DNA of 64,000 nucleotides. It comes from Halotia branconii CENA392. GTDB lineage: Bacteria; Cyanobacteriota; Cyanobacteriia; Cyanobacteriales; Nostocaceae. The position numbers were made by a program, and so were the translations under genes. The DNA is taken from the NCBI RefSeq assembly GCF_029953635.1, contig NZ_CP124543.1:1653455-1717454 (forward strand), in the 5' to 3' direction. A model generated the notes under the pieces. The model saw nothing but the letters and a program-made list of their open reading frames with translations. It ran no database searches and was not told the origin of the DNA. Shown here piece after piece: positions 27,157 through 36,587 of this stretch (the first letter of the stretch is position 1; each line of letters begins with the position of its first letter).

Positions 27157-28125
27157 TTAGTTAATCAAGTGGAGTTTCTTTAAAGCTTTAGTTAGCAAAC
27201 TTGGCGGTGGAGCGTTATAAGGTTTGGGAGGATTTTTAAAGATAGGACGCTTCTGTGGTTCGTGGAGATAACGATAATAAAGAAATAAATCCCGATAGGG
27301 AAAATCAATATTTTCTCCGGCACATACTGCTTGATTAACTCTGGGAGGAATACCAATATAATGGATGTAAGTTAATCGATTATCTTGGTCATAAAGAATA
27401 TTGTCTTTTTCTTGAAAATGATTAGAAGTAACAGAACATCCAGTTATTTGATTACTTGGTAAATGATGAGCCAAGTTATAAACTTGTATACCCGATCTCA
27501 TAAACATATAGTTGAGAACTGGCTGATCTCCTGTAGGATAAAGTATTTCTTGCTCACCTGCTTTGAGATATGATGATAATTTGGCTATTTGTTCTTCCGG
27601 AAAAAGGCCTTTTTTAGAAGCGTAAAATCCTGAACAAAATATTTCTTTTTGAATACGTTCTTCGTCAAAAACTTGGAATAATTTAGATGAATTAACGTTA
27701 TAAACTTTATCTGGATGTTTAAATTGAAAATCATAAACTACACAATCATATTCATTTAATTTATCAAAAACTAAATCTAGTGAGTTCATCACTAAAGTAT
27801 CAGCATCCATATAAATAAAGTTATCAAAGGGGGCATCAAAAGCACAAAAGCGCCGATGTCCGCCATAAATTCGGTATTTATCTCTATTCATGCTAGCAGG
27901 ACTAGCCTCTAACATAAATTTATCCCAGCGATTGATGACATCTTGATCATCGTAAATAAATACATTGGGACGATGAGCTATTTCTTGAGAAATGCGTTGT
28001 ATTTGCTCATCAAAAGGATAGATACAAACAGGTGTTTTATCTCCTAAAATTGCATCAATGCTGTTAAGCAAAGCCACGAGTTGATCAAAAACATAATCAT
28101 TACCAAGAGTACAAATACCGTTCAT
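27157..28125 (-). CDS. Glycosyltransferase-like protein, paralogue 3 of 3
   Basis: 322 residues. It shares with its neighbours the start MNGICTLGNDYVFDQLVALL, the YMDADTLVMNS donor site at about residue 112, TGDQPVLNYMFM, and the C-terminal FPYRDLFLYYRYLHEP. Proline-rich C-terminal end. It is closest to paralogue 1. The gap to the upstream gene is only 3 bp, a sign of one operon. Confidence 0.8.
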   Translation of the reverse strand: MNGICTLGNDYVFDQLVALLNSIDAILGDKTPVCIYPFDEQIQRISQEIAHRPNVFIYDDQDVINRWDKFMLEASPASMNRDKYRIYGGHRRFCAFDAPFDNFIYMDADTLVMNSLDLVFDKLNEYDCVVYDFQFKHPDKVYNVNSSKLFQVFDEERIQKEIFCSGFYASKKGLFPEEQIAKLSSYLKAGEQEILYPTGDQPVLNYMFMRSGIQVYNLAHHLPSNQITGCSVTSNHFQEKDNILYDQDNRLTYIHYIGIPPRVNQAVCAGENIDFPYRDLFLYYRYLHEPQKRPIFKNPPKPYNAPPPSLLTKALKKLHLIN

Positions 28126-28128
28126 AAT

Positions 28129-29088
28129 TTATGAGTGTTTATCAACAAAGTTTGATAGCCAATTTAAAAGATTAAGTTTGTGTAAAATGATTTGACGTGC
28201 TTCCGCGATCGCATCTTTGGCAGCATACCAAGCATCAGGTGTAGCAGTCACTTCTTGAATGTAAGCTATACCTTTGGCATCTAAGCTGGGTAAGCGCAAA
28301 AAACTACCAGGTGGTAATAATTTATCAGCTGCTGAACCGCCATAATAAATAGGCAAACACCATGCTAATAATGCATCCCACATTTTCTCACTGACATACC
28401 AATTATTTTCGGCATAGTTTTCAATTGCCAAATTGTAATAATAAGGAGCCATACCATACCATTTATTACCTAATTCTCCAGATTTATTTGCCCATTGAGG
28501 TAAGTCGCGTCCATACAAATCAAATTTAATCTTGCTGGATTGTACCAATTGTAAAAAGTCTAATCTTTGACGATGATTTGCTGTACGATTAATACCAGAA
28601 GTAATCCAACTACAATCAGCAACTTTTTTTGGTGGTGGCATTTCATTTAACTCTCGAAATGAGTTGTTGTGATACCAAATTGCTGGCATATAGTCTGGAA
28701 TAGAAACAAAATCATCGGGGCCGGAAATATAGCCACAATATTTTTGTGCTTCTTGATAATTGCGTTTATTGATGTCGATGACTTCATCTAAGGGTGGTTC
28801 TCGTAAAAGATAAATTACCCGTTCTGGAGGCACACCACGCAGAATAGAATTAATATTAATTTGTGGCTTTTGCTGTTTGCGACGTAATTTATCTAATAAA
28901 GATTGCGGCTGAGGAGGTTTAGGAAAATCAAACTGATACATGAGCAGAAAATCTGGTTTGGGCGCGATCGCTTGCATTTGCATATTGCCCCAAACGCCGA
29001 ATTGATCAGGGGTTTGTTGCCATAACCAATCGGCTCTTTGATCAAGGCTTCGATAGCTGCTAATCATTCCCACAGTTTTTAGATTCAT
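28129..29088 (-). CDS. GT10 (fucosyltransferase-like) protein
   Basis: 319 residues from the first ATG at 29088. The C-terminal half shows the GT10 pattern: KFDLYGRDLPQWANKSGELG, then NLAIENYAENNWYVSEKMWD and ALLAWCLPIYYGGSAADK, corresponding to the conserved donor-binding motif (E-N-Y-V-T/S-E-K) of alpha-1,3-fucosyltransferases. So transfer of fucose or a related deoxysugar is likely, but the acceptor is unknown. The N-terminal half is less conserved. Its start lies 6 bp past the stop of the upstream gene. Confidence 0.8.
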   Translation of the reverse strand: MNLKTVGMISSYRSLDQRADWLWQQTPDQFGVWGNMQMQAIAPKPDFLLMYQFDFPKPPQPQSLLDKLRRKQQKPQININSILRGVPPERVIYLLREPPLDEVIDINKRNYQEAQKYCGYISGPDDFVSIPDYMPAIWYHNNSFRELNEMPPPKKVADCSWITSGINRTANHRQRLDFLQLVQSSKIKFDLYGRDLPQWANKSGELGNKWYGMAPYYYNLAIENYAENNWYVSEKMWDALLAWCLPIYYGGSAADKLLPPGSFLRLPSLDAKGIAYIQEVTATPDAWYAAKDAIAEARQIILHKLNLLNWLSNFVDKHS

Positions 29089-29093
29089 TTGAT

Positions 29094-30308
29094 TCAATTG
29101 TCAGTTGTGATCATAGATGGACGTAAAGATTCATCGACATAACTAATAATTTTTTCGGCTCGATTTTCCCAAGAAAATTGCTTAACAAATTCAATAATTT
29201 CTGGATATCCGTCTACTTGGCGAGGATAATTTTCTAAAACCCATTGCAGTGCTTCAGCGAATTTGTGGGGATTATCTGGTTCACACCAAGCTGCGATCGC
29301 CTGAGTATTTTTAAACTCAGTTAATGAAGAAATTTCTGTAGCCACAATGGGATTTCCAGAGGCTAAATAGTCAAATAATTTCATTGGAGAAGTGAAAGTT
29401 GCCGCTTTCCCCGAACAATGGGGATGAGCTAAAACATCGGCTGCTTGTAGTAAAGATGCTAACTCATCATGCAAAATGTAGCCTAAAAATAAAATATTAT
29501 TAACTTGTTTTTCTTTAGCTAATAGCTGATAATGTTCTACTTCGTGAAGCTTACCACCTGCACAGACAAACTGTACATGTGGCATTTGACTAGCGACATC
29601 AATTAAGATATCAATACCTTTAAATTTTTGTAATGCTCCTGCATAGACTACTAAATATTTTTGGTTGTTTTTAAGTAATTTTTCTCGCCATATTACGGCT
29701 TTTTGTGGCTGTCTAATTATGAACGATTTATTATAACCATTATGCAGTTTAATTAATTTTTCCGGTGGCATTCCATGTTCAATCATGCTCTCTCGGACTG
29801 TATCGGCAACTGTCACAGCAACTTGAAATAGGGGATGATTGACAATTTCTGGCTCGAATTTTTTATCTTCGTGGTGATGATGTTCGTATATCGCTGGGAT
29901 ACCATTTTTAATAGCTGCTTTTACAAAATTCCAGTTCCAAGCATGAACAAGTTTAGTTGTGGCTAAAATATGAAATGGAAAATAATATTTTGTGGTAATG
30001 GTATTCGAGTTGGTAAATTTATTTTTGTAATAATCAATTGGCCAGGGCATTGGCAGAGTCGCCACTTTTAATTTATCTTGGAGATTATAATATTTAATGA
30101 GATTTTCTGGTACTTTTCGGGGTTGGAAAGGACGCAGTAAATTAAAAGGATTAATCGCTTGAATGCCTTGAGTAGGATATATTAATATAGTTGAATAACC
30201 CAAGTTTGCGGCTCCGTTGGCTGCATTTGCCGACTGGATTAAGTGAGCTTCTGGCTTAGGCAATTCTTCTGTGAGAAAGAAATTATAGTTTTTTTGGTTT
30301 TTAATCAT
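29094..30308 (-). CDS. Glycosyltransferase family 4-like
   Basis: 404 residues from ATG at 30308, five bases past the stop of the exporter gene. Seen: N-terminal SANAANGAANLGYSTILI (acceptor-side Rossmann fold), later LVVYAGALQKFKGIDILIDV at about residue 216, LLQAADVLAHPHCSGKAATF and FDYLASGNPIVATEISSLTEF, the donor-site E-x7-E-like region of GT-B enzymes. It probably adds a sugar to a lipid-linked or growing glycan at the cytoplasmic membrane. Confidence 0.84.
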   Translation of the reverse strand: MIKNQKNYNFFLTEELPKPEAHLIQSANAANGAANLGYSTILIYPTQGIQAINPFNLLRPFQPRKVPENLIKYYNLQDKLKVATLPMPWPIDYYKNKFTNSNTITTKYYFPFHILATTKLVHAWNWNFVKAAIKNGIPAIYEHHHHEDKKFEPEIVNHPLFQVAVTVADTVRESMIEHGMPPEKLIKLHNGYNKSFIIRQPQKAVIWREKLLKNNQKYLVVYAGALQKFKGIDILIDVASQMPHVQFVCAGGKLHEVEHYQLLAKEKQVNNILFLGYILHDELASLLQAADVLAHPHCSGKAATFTSPMKLFDYLASGNPIVATEISSLTEFKNTQAIAAWCEPDNPHKFAEALQWVLENYPRQVDGYPEIIEFVKQFSWENRAEKIISYVDESLRPSMITTDN

Positions 30309-30312
30309 AATT

Positions 30313-32559
30313 TTAAACTTTAATAATACTTTCAAATTTTTCTAAATTATTGAGTAAATTAATTGCCGATTGATAAGCTTCGGTAATTAATTCATGTTCT
30401 TCTGGTGGCATTTCCATGAGATTTTCAGCTATAGAATTAATAGAAAAACGCATGGGTTTGAGATACTCTTGGAACTTAACAGCGAAGTGAGCAAAGTTTT
30501 GATAATGGGTAACACCATTGCGACTTGTACCTGACAATGTGTGTAATTGTGTTTTCATTTGCAGATTAACAAGATCTTCTAAAACATCAATAGCATTGAT
30601 AATTCTAAAGGCTGATTTATAAGAATCTTCGATTAATTCTTGCCGTTCTTGAGAATTATCGACCATATCATCCAGTAATAAGAGTAGGAAACCAATCATG
30701 GAATTAAGCCTTGTCCGAATTTCATGACAGATGCGGACTAAGCTTTGTTGTTGTTTAATGGTAGCTTCTGCCCGATCGCCAAATTGCATCGAGTAGAGGC
30801 GTGAGTAGTAACCATTTTTTTGTAAAAGCTCGTCGTGAGTTCCTACTTCTACTACCTGTCCTTGATCTAATACGGCAATTTGATCGGCTTTTTGGACTGT
30901 CGAAAGGCGGTGAGCAATTACCAACGTTGTGCGATCGCGACTTAGATCGTCGAGTGCAGCTTGCACTAAACGTTCGGAGACAGTATCTAAAGCGCTGGTA
31001 GCTTCATCTAAAATTAAAATATCTGGATTTTGTAGTAAAGCACGAGCGATCGCTAATCTTTGTCTTTGTCCTCCAGACAACATTACACCGCGATCGCCAA
31101 TTAAAGTATCAAATCCTTGAGGTAATTTACTAATAAACTCATAAGCATTGGCTCGTTTGGCGGCTGAGATAATATCATCTTCAATCGCATCAACTCGTCC
31201 GTAGGCGATATTATTTTTTACTGAGTCGTTGAACAAAAAAGTATCTTGACTAACAATTCCCATTTGAGCGCGTAAAGATGTCAAATCGAAGTCGCGCAAA
31301 TCTTTACCATCGATGGTAATACAGCCAGATAAGGGATCATAAAATCTTGGTAATAAGTCTGCAAGGGTTGACTTTCCAGCCCCAGAACTGCCTACCAAAG
31401 CTAAAGTAGTACCATGCGGTAAAAATAGGTCTACCTTTTTTAATACCAACTTTTCGTGACCAGGATAGGCAAAAGATAGAGAATTAAAATGTATTCCTTT
31501 TTGTAATTTTGTGTAGGGAACATTACCCCTACTCATTAATGGCTTGTCATAGGGATTTAAAAACTCAGTTACCATTTCTACACTTGTAGAGGTATTAGCA
31601 AAGCTACTACGAACAGAATTTAACTGAGAAATTAAAGGTAGCACCCGCAGGAGAATCAATAAATATGTCAGTAATACTGCTGAAAGGGAAGCAATTTGGT
31701 TGGCAAAAAAAGTCTTACTTAAAAATACAATTAGTAATAAGGCGGTAATTCCCATCACCTCACTTAAAGGTGCGATCGCTTCGGAATTTACCTGAGATTG
31801 AAAATCTGCTTTTTCGCGATCGCGAATTAGTTTTTTGATTCGCAGATATTCTCTTTCTTCGTTTCCTGTGGCTTTGACTAATCGAATCCCATTTAAAGTT
31901 TCCAAGACAGCGATTGAATATGCTTTCGACATATCACTAAGCTGCTTACCAAACTTCTTGGAACGGGAGATAGCATATTGATTTATTAATGTCACAAAAG
32001 ACAACAAAATTGTTGCCGCAATTGTTAACTGCCAAGAAATTGACAGCAACAATCCAATAAATACTAAAATTGTAATTCCTAGAATAATTAACCTAATTGT
32101 ATTACTTATAGCACTCGCAGCCCGACCTATTTCTCCACCAAGACGGTTGATTAAATCACCAACTTTCATCTTGGCATAATAATCTATATCAACTTCTAGT
32201 AATAATTTTAGTCCAGCTTCTCGGATATCTGAGGTCAACATTCTTGATAAAGAACTTGATACCAATGAGCTTGTATAATTAGCCAAGTTTTTTAAACAAA
32301 TTGTCAATATAATCGCCCCAGCCATCACTAAGATGCGATAATCTTCTGGAATACTATCAAAGGGTTGCATAACAGTTTTAATAATAGGAGGCGCACCAGT
32401 TAAATCGACTTCTTGCCCCACAATTCTTAAAACTACTGGCACAATCAAAGCTGTGCTGACCCCATTAAATAAGGCTCCAGAAAATCCTAACAATATAGTT
32501 AGTAAAATCCAGCCTGGATAGGGTTTAGCAAATTTTAGTATTAGTTTCCTGGTAGACAT
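30313..32559 (-). CDS. ABC exporter (fused permease/ATPase) with HisKA-like tail
   Basis: 748 residues from ATG at 32559; typical fused exporters have about 600. About six membrane helices in residues 10-310, then the nucleotide-binding domain: Walker A LVGSSGAGKST, Q-loop VSQDTF, signature LSGGQRQRLAIARAL, Walker B ILILDEATSALD, switch IAHRLS. HepA-like exporters of heterocyst glycolipid or polysaccharide are the nearest known relatives. The extra tail after about residue 600 contains CHEIRTRLNSMIGFL, a histidine-kinase dimerisation H-box with Pro changed to Arg, followed by a second diverged copy around FSINSIAENLMEMP lacking His. No kinase ATP-binding domain follows. Confidence 0.9.
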   Translation of the reverse strand: MSTRKLILKFAKPYPGWILLTILLGFSGALFNGVSTALIVPVVLRIVGQEVDLTGAPPIIKTVMQPFDSIPEDYRILVMAGAIILTICLKNLANYTSSLVSSSLSRMLTSDIREAGLKLLLEVDIDYYAKMKVGDLINRLGGEIGRAASAISNTIRLIILGITILVFIGLLLSISWQLTIAATILLSFVTLINQYAISRSKKFGKQLSDMSKAYSIAVLETLNGIRLVKATGNEEREYLRIKKLIRDREKADFQSQVNSEAIAPLSEVMGITALLLIVFLSKTFFANQIASLSAVLLTYLLILLRVLPLISQLNSVRSSFANTSTSVEMVTEFLNPYDKPLMSRGNVPYTKLQKGIHFNSLSFAYPGHEKLVLKKVDLFLPHGTTLALVGSSGAGKSTLADLLPRFYDPLSGCITIDGKDLRDFDLTSLRAQMGIVSQDTFLFNDSVKNNIAYGRVDAIEDDIISAAKRANAYEFISKLPQGFDTLIGDRGVMLSGGQRQRLAIARALLQNPDILILDEATSALDTVSERLVQAALDDLSRDRTTLVIAHRLSTVQKADQIAVLDQGQVVEVGTHDELLQKNGYYSRLYSMQFGDRAEATIKQQQSLVRICHEIRTRLNSMIGFLLLLLDDMVDNSQERQELIEDSYKSAFRIINAIDVLEDLVNLQMKTQLHTLSGTSRNGVTHYQNFAHFAVKFQEYLKPMRFSINSIAENLMEMPPEEHELITEAYQSAINLLNNLEKFESIIKV

Positions 32560-32604
32560 GTAGGTAATAAATCGCAATAATGTTTGATATATAAATACTA
32601 TAAA

Positions 32605-32712
32605 TTGGATATCATTCTAGCCTCTAGCCCCTAGTTCCTAGTCCTTTTCCTTACTGAAGTGTTTGGATATCATTCTAGCCTCTAGCCCCTAGTTCTTTTC
32701 TTACTAAAGTGT
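32605..32712. repeat. Two-copy direct repeat, about 58 bp
   Basis: TTGGATATCATTCTAGCCTC begins copies at 32605 and 32663; the second is shorter by a few bases. A third partial copy (CATTCTAGCCTCTAGCCCC) is at 8121-8139. It lies between the exporter and the next glycosyltransferase, in the likely promoter region of the exporter operon. Confidence 0.8.
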
Positions 32713-32753
32713 ATTGTACACAACCAAGAAGCGGTATATTAAAAGTCATCTAA

Positions 32754-33911
32754 TTACAGCTGAGAAATTAATAACTCTAAGGTAGAAGCCATCGCCTCTA
32801 CACTATATTTTTCTAGACATCTTTCTCTAGCTTTTTGACCTCGTTCGTTAGCTAAATCTAAATTTTTAAATATCAAATTAATTTGTTCAGCAATTTGTTC
32901 GGGTGCAACAGGTTCAACTAAATAACCAGTATCGCCTAAAATTTCGGGGATATCTCCAACTCGCGTTGATAATACAGGTTTAGCCATTGCCATCCCATCT
33001 GTCAACTTTAACGGAAATTGGGCGCGAGCAGTCAAATTATCTCGCTGAGGAACAACTACAATATGAGCCGCTGCTACTACATCAGGCATAGTTTCTACAG
33101 GACATTTGGGTAATTTGATAATCCAATGTCCCCATTTTTGAATCAGGCGATCGTCATAATTATCATAAGGACTACCACCGACAATTACTAATCTTAAATC
33201 TGGCTGATTTAACTGATCTAAAGCTATTAAAACATCTTCAACTCCTTTATGTGGTCGTGGTGCGCCAGGAAACATCAAAACTCGATAATCAGAAAGACCA
33301 TAACGCTTTCTACTTTCATCAGCATCATATTTATGGGGATCAAACATGGCAGTATCTTTACCATTAGGTACGTAAACACCACCAAAGCGTTCTTGCAAAA
33401 ATTGAGTATCTATTGTGATGGCATTGGCACGATTTACTAAACTTTCCATCCACTTAAGATAAAGCGGATGATCGGGAAATCTTAATGCACCATCTTTTTT
33501 AAAGAGATCTCTATATAATTGCTTCAAATTGGGGCGATATTTCCAGTCATCACCTCCATACCAACTGAGTTCCCAATCATCCATATCTAAAATTACAGGA
33601 CGACTGCTACCGAATTTTTTAATTAAAGATAAACCAAAACTTGTAGGCTTAGGTTTTACTGCATAAATAATATCTCCATCTAACTTATTTAAAACTTTTT
33701 GAGCTGCTAGAAAAAACTCAGGATATTTTTTGCCATTAATGGAAATAACCGAGATGTTAGCCGGAGGAATCGCATAGAGTTCTTTACCGAATAATAATCC
33801 TACAATCTCTACTTGATAATTCAGCTTGTTTAAGACTTGACCTAATAAAAACGCTCGAATTGCACCTCCTCCAGATAAATCACTTACAACTAACGAAACT
33901 TTAGTTTTCAT
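32754..33911 (-). CDS. Glycosyltransferase family 4-like
   Basis: 385 residues. Seen: SGGGAIRAFLLGQVLNKL near the N-terminus, LMFPGAPRPHKGVEDVLIAL at about residue 205, and MAMAKPVLSTRVGDIPEIL near 330, typical of GT-B family 4. A mid-protein WELSWYGGDDWKYRP stretch is unusual. Ends with a short helix. It has its own spacer of about 190 bp downstream and 35 bp upstream, so it is likely transcribed with the GT2 gene. Confidence 0.86.
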   Translation of the reverse strand: MKTKVSLVVSDLSGGGAIRAFLLGQVLNKLNYQVEIVGLLFGKELYAIPPANISVISINGKKYPEFFLAAQKVLNKLDGDIIYAVKPKPTSFGLSLIKKFGSSRPVILDMDDWELSWYGGDDWKYRPNLKQLYRDLFKKDGALRFPDHPLYLKWMESLVNRANAITIDTQFLQERFGGVYVPNGKDTAMFDPHKYDADESRKRYGLSDYRVLMFPGAPRPHKGVEDVLIALDQLNQPDLRLVIVGGSPYDNYDDRLIQKWGHWIIKLPKCPVETMPDVVAAAHIVVVPQRDNLTARAQFPLKLTDGMAMAKPVLSTRVGDIPEILGDTGYLVEPVAPEQIAEQINLIFKNLDLANERGQKARERCLEKYSVEAMASTLELLISQL

Positions 33912-33946
33912 TATATTTACTCACTATGGCTATGATTAATCACCTC

Positions 33947-34963
33947 TTACACAGCTTTTGTTTGCTTTTTAATTCCAGAAAACATAGAGATGATTTTTTT
34001 TAACCGTGGGCCTCTATATTGTTCATAGAGTAAAGATTGAGGAATAATTAGTCTAATTAGGTAAATAATTTTAATTAAAATATTATGATTAATTTTAATA
34101 TTGTTATTTAATAAATAAAAAGGAGGATAAAATATTTTTATAAGTCTATCAAAACTATTTTTATCTTTTTCTTTAATTGCTTCTTTGATTAAAAAAGTAA
34201 TCCCAGGTTGGCAAAAAGTAATCAAATTTTTATGCTTTTTAGCAACTGTTTCATATAAAATAGTATAATAATTCTTCATGTAAAACCAATTATTAGTTCT
34301 GTTAGATTCATGTTTTGTATAAAACGTTCCTACTATAGGTGTATATACAAAATTAACTTCTGCGACTAAAAGATCTAATGTAAAATCTCTATCTTGTAGA
34401 GCTTTAAGATCCTCATCAAACATTTTTTTATTGAAAACGCTTCTGTGCATTAATAAACATTGCTGAAGCAAAGGAAATGGAGAATCTGCTAAAAAATCGG
34501 GCAGCAGTAAGCGTTGTATCAATTTTTCTTTTGCTAGAGAGGAAATAATGTTAGTTTCTCGCTTAATAATATTCTGATTACTATCTAAATACACTCTTTC
34601 ATAATCGCAGTAAAATATTGTATTTTCTGCCGCGACGTTGCTTAAATAATTTAATTGAAATCTGGTTTTATCTTCATGAATCCAATCATCAGGATCTAAG
34701 CATTGAATCCACTCGCCTTGAGATTTATTAATACCTAAATTTCTGGCAGATGACACTCCTCCATTTTCTTTATAAAAATACTTGACTCGTGAATCTCTAC
34801 CCACTAAATCTTCACTTACTTGACGAGTGTTATCAGTTGAACCATCATCTATAATCAGACATTCTAAATCAGTTAATGTTTGGTTCAGAACACTTATAAC
34901 ACACTTTTCTAAATAGTTAGCTCGATTAAAGCAAGGTAAAATAAATGAAACTAATGGAGCCAT
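33947..34963 (-). CDS. Glycosyltransferase family 2
   Basis: 338 residues. N-terminal GT2 domain: VSFILPCFNRANYLEKCVIS, IIDDGSTDNT (first acidic site), ENGGVSSARNLGINKSQG and QCLDPDDW (DxD). The C-terminal part contains LLQQCLLMHRSVF and a basic, hydrophobic tail with NNIKINHNILIKIIYLIRLI, which may associate with the membrane. It is the first gene of the minus-strand glycan block; the spacer upstream would hold its promoter. Confidence 0.9.
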   Translation of the reverse strand: MAPLVSFILPCFNRANYLEKCVISVLNQTLTDLECLIIDDGSTDNTRQVSEDLVGRDSRVKYFYKENGGVSSARNLGINKSQGEWIQCLDPDDWIHEDKTRFQLNYLSNVAAENTIFYCDYERVYLDSNQNIIKRETNIISSLAKEKLIQRLLLPDFLADSPFPLLQQCLLMHRSVFNKKMFDEDLKALQDRDFTLDLLVAEVNFVYTPIVGTFYTKHESNRTNNWFYMKNYYTILYETVAKKHKNLITFCQPGITFLIKEAIKEKDKNSFDRLIKIFYPPFYLLNNNIKINHNILIKIIYLIRLIIPQSLLYEQYRGPRLKKIISMFSGIKKQTKAV

Positions 34964-35454
34964 AATAGATAATTTAATCCTTTAACACTTCTCATAAATT
35001 AATGTATAAAAATAATAAATTTACCCATTGTTAACTAATTTAAGCTATAGTATTTTTAATTAATTTATGTATGCGATCGCTCCTTGCTAATTGTTGAAAT
35101 ATATAAAAAATTTTTCAATTGAAGGAAACACCTTAAAATGAATAATTCTATCAAAAAGGTATTGTTTTTCTGAGTATTTTGAAAGTAGAAAACGACACAA
35201 CAAATTTAACTTCATATTTGTTTTTTACCTAGAGAAATTTCACTGATAAATCAAAAAAGGTTTAGCTATTTTTTATTATATTTTAAGTGTAAGTACGGTT
35301 GTATATTATCATAGCCAATGGTTAACAGAGTAATAAAATTATACTGAACAACTTATAAGTAGTTAAAATAGCTAGTGAATCTAGTTTAGTTACTTACTGA
35401 AGTATACAGTTGTAACGTAATACCGAGTATTTATTGTTAAGGGAGGCAGAAGTA
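34964..35454. other. AT-rich spacer between divergent glycan block and glyoxalase II
   Basis: 491 bp with no gene seen. It must hold promoters for both directions; no operator could be recognised. One HIP1 site at about 35074. Confidence 0.45.
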
Positions 35455-36228
35455 ATGCAGGTAATCCGTCTAGCGGTACTTTCAGATAACTACATATTCT
35501 TACTGCACGACCGCAAACAAAATATTGCCGCTGTTGTTGATCCAGCAGAAGCTGAACCAGTACTTAAACAGCTGAAAGATTTACAAGCAGAGTTAGTCGC
35601 AATTTTCAACACCCACCACCATAGCGATCATGTGGGTGGTAATCGCCAGCTTATAAAACAATTCCCCCAAGTGACAGTTTATGGTGGAGTCGAAGATCAA
35701 GGCAGGATTCCTGGACAGCAGGTATTTTTACAACAAGGCGATCGCGTCAAGTTTGGCGATCGCACAGCTGAAATTATTTTTGTTCCCGGACATACCCGCG
35801 CTCACATCGCTTACTACTTTCCTGCCGACACATCAGACGAACCAGGGGATTTATTTTGTGGTGATACTCTGTTTGCTGGAGGTTGCGGCCGCTTATTTGA
35901 AGGAACACCTACGCAAATGCTGGAATCCTTGAGTAAACTGCGGGCTTTACCAGATAATACCCGTGTTTGGTGCGCCCACGAATATACTTTAAAGAATCTG
36001 CAATTTGCCCTAACTGTAGATAGTGAAAACACTAATTTACAAAGGCGCTTTGATGAGGTGAAAACCTGCCGTAGTCAGGGAGAAGCTACTGTTCCTTCAC
36101 TTTTGGGTGTGGAGAAAGACACCAATCCTTTCTTACGTTGGGAGCAAGCATCATTACAATCTGCTGCCAAAAGTAGCGATCCAGTACAAACATTTGCCCG
36201 GATACGGGGAATGAAAGATAAATTCTAG
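35455..36228 (+). CDS. gloB: Hydroxyacylglutathione hydrolase (glyoxalase II)
   Basis: 257 residues from ATG at 35455, chosen because GGGAGG lies 8-9 bp upstream. It hydrolyses lactoylglutathione to lactate and glutathione in methylglyoxal detoxification. Seen: the metallo-beta-lactamase metal motif [12 protein letters not shown] at residues about 50-61, [25 protein letters not shown] and the C-terminal [14 protein letters not shown]. All are in the glyoxalase II order. Cytosolic. A strong hairpin follows the stop. Confidence 0.94.
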   Translation: MQVIRLAVLSDNYIFLLHDRKQNIAAVVDPAEAEPVLKQLKDLQAELVAIFNTHHHSDHVGGNRQLIKQFPQVTVYGGVEDQGRIPGQQVFLQQGDRVKFGDRTAEIIFVPGHTRAHIAYYFPADTSDEPGDLFCGDTLFAGGCGRLFEGTPTQMLESLSKLRALPDNTRVWCAHEYTLKNLQFALTVDSENTNLQRRFDEVKTCRSQGEATVPSLLGVEKDTNPFLRWEQASLQSAAKSSDPVQTFARIRGMKDKF

Positions 36229-36266
36229 TCAATATGGTTTAGATAAGGCTAAAAACTCAGAATAAG

Positions 36267-36300
36267 GTAGGTTGGGTTTCCTAACGTCAACCCAACCTAC
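36267..36300 (+). terminator. Strong hairpin after gloB
   Basis: GTAGGTTGGGTT (36267-36278) pairs perfectly with AACCCAACCTAC (36289-36300). It starts 38 bp after the gloB stop and is followed by TTTACC. It is also a known style of dispersed palindrome. Confidence 0.75.
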
Positions 36301-36439
36301 TTTACCAGACTGTGCTGCATACACATTTATTAAAAATACAGTTATTTGCTGGATGGAAACTAGGTTTTTTCATCTAGCAGACAAACATAACAGAGATATC
36401 AAAATAATCAGTGTTAGTTTATACTATTTTCAATTTTGA

Positions 36440-36503
36440 TAGTGGTTATACTGATTCTTAGGTTCTACCTGGGAATTAGGAAGTGGCTTTGCCACTTCTT
36501 TTT
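36440..36503 (+). ncRNA. Candidate small RNA with intrinsic terminator
   Basis: GAAGTGGC (36480-36487), a TTT loop and GCCACTTC (36491-36498) followed by TTTTTG form a good intrinsic terminator for the plus strand, yet no open frame precedes it. A TTATACT box lies near 36447. The transcript start is guessed. It could equally terminate read-through from gloB. Confidence 0.3.
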
Positions 36504-36587
36504 GTAAGTGGACTATTGTACCAAAAAAGAAATCAAAAAACTAAAAAGCAATTGAAGTTTACTTTTTAGTTTCTTGACTTAACTTGA

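Larger units (their letters stand above)
36229..36587. other. Spacer with two terminator hairpins
   Basis: 359 bp without a protein gene. The first hairpin ends gloB. The second (36480-36503) ends with T-rich sequence and has no gene in front of it, see the candidate RNA entry. Confidence 0.5.

Noticed and set aside
30313-32559. Naming the exporter hepA
   Set aside because: The match is only general to ABC exporters; the tail and neighbours differ from the described HepA arrangement as far as I recall.
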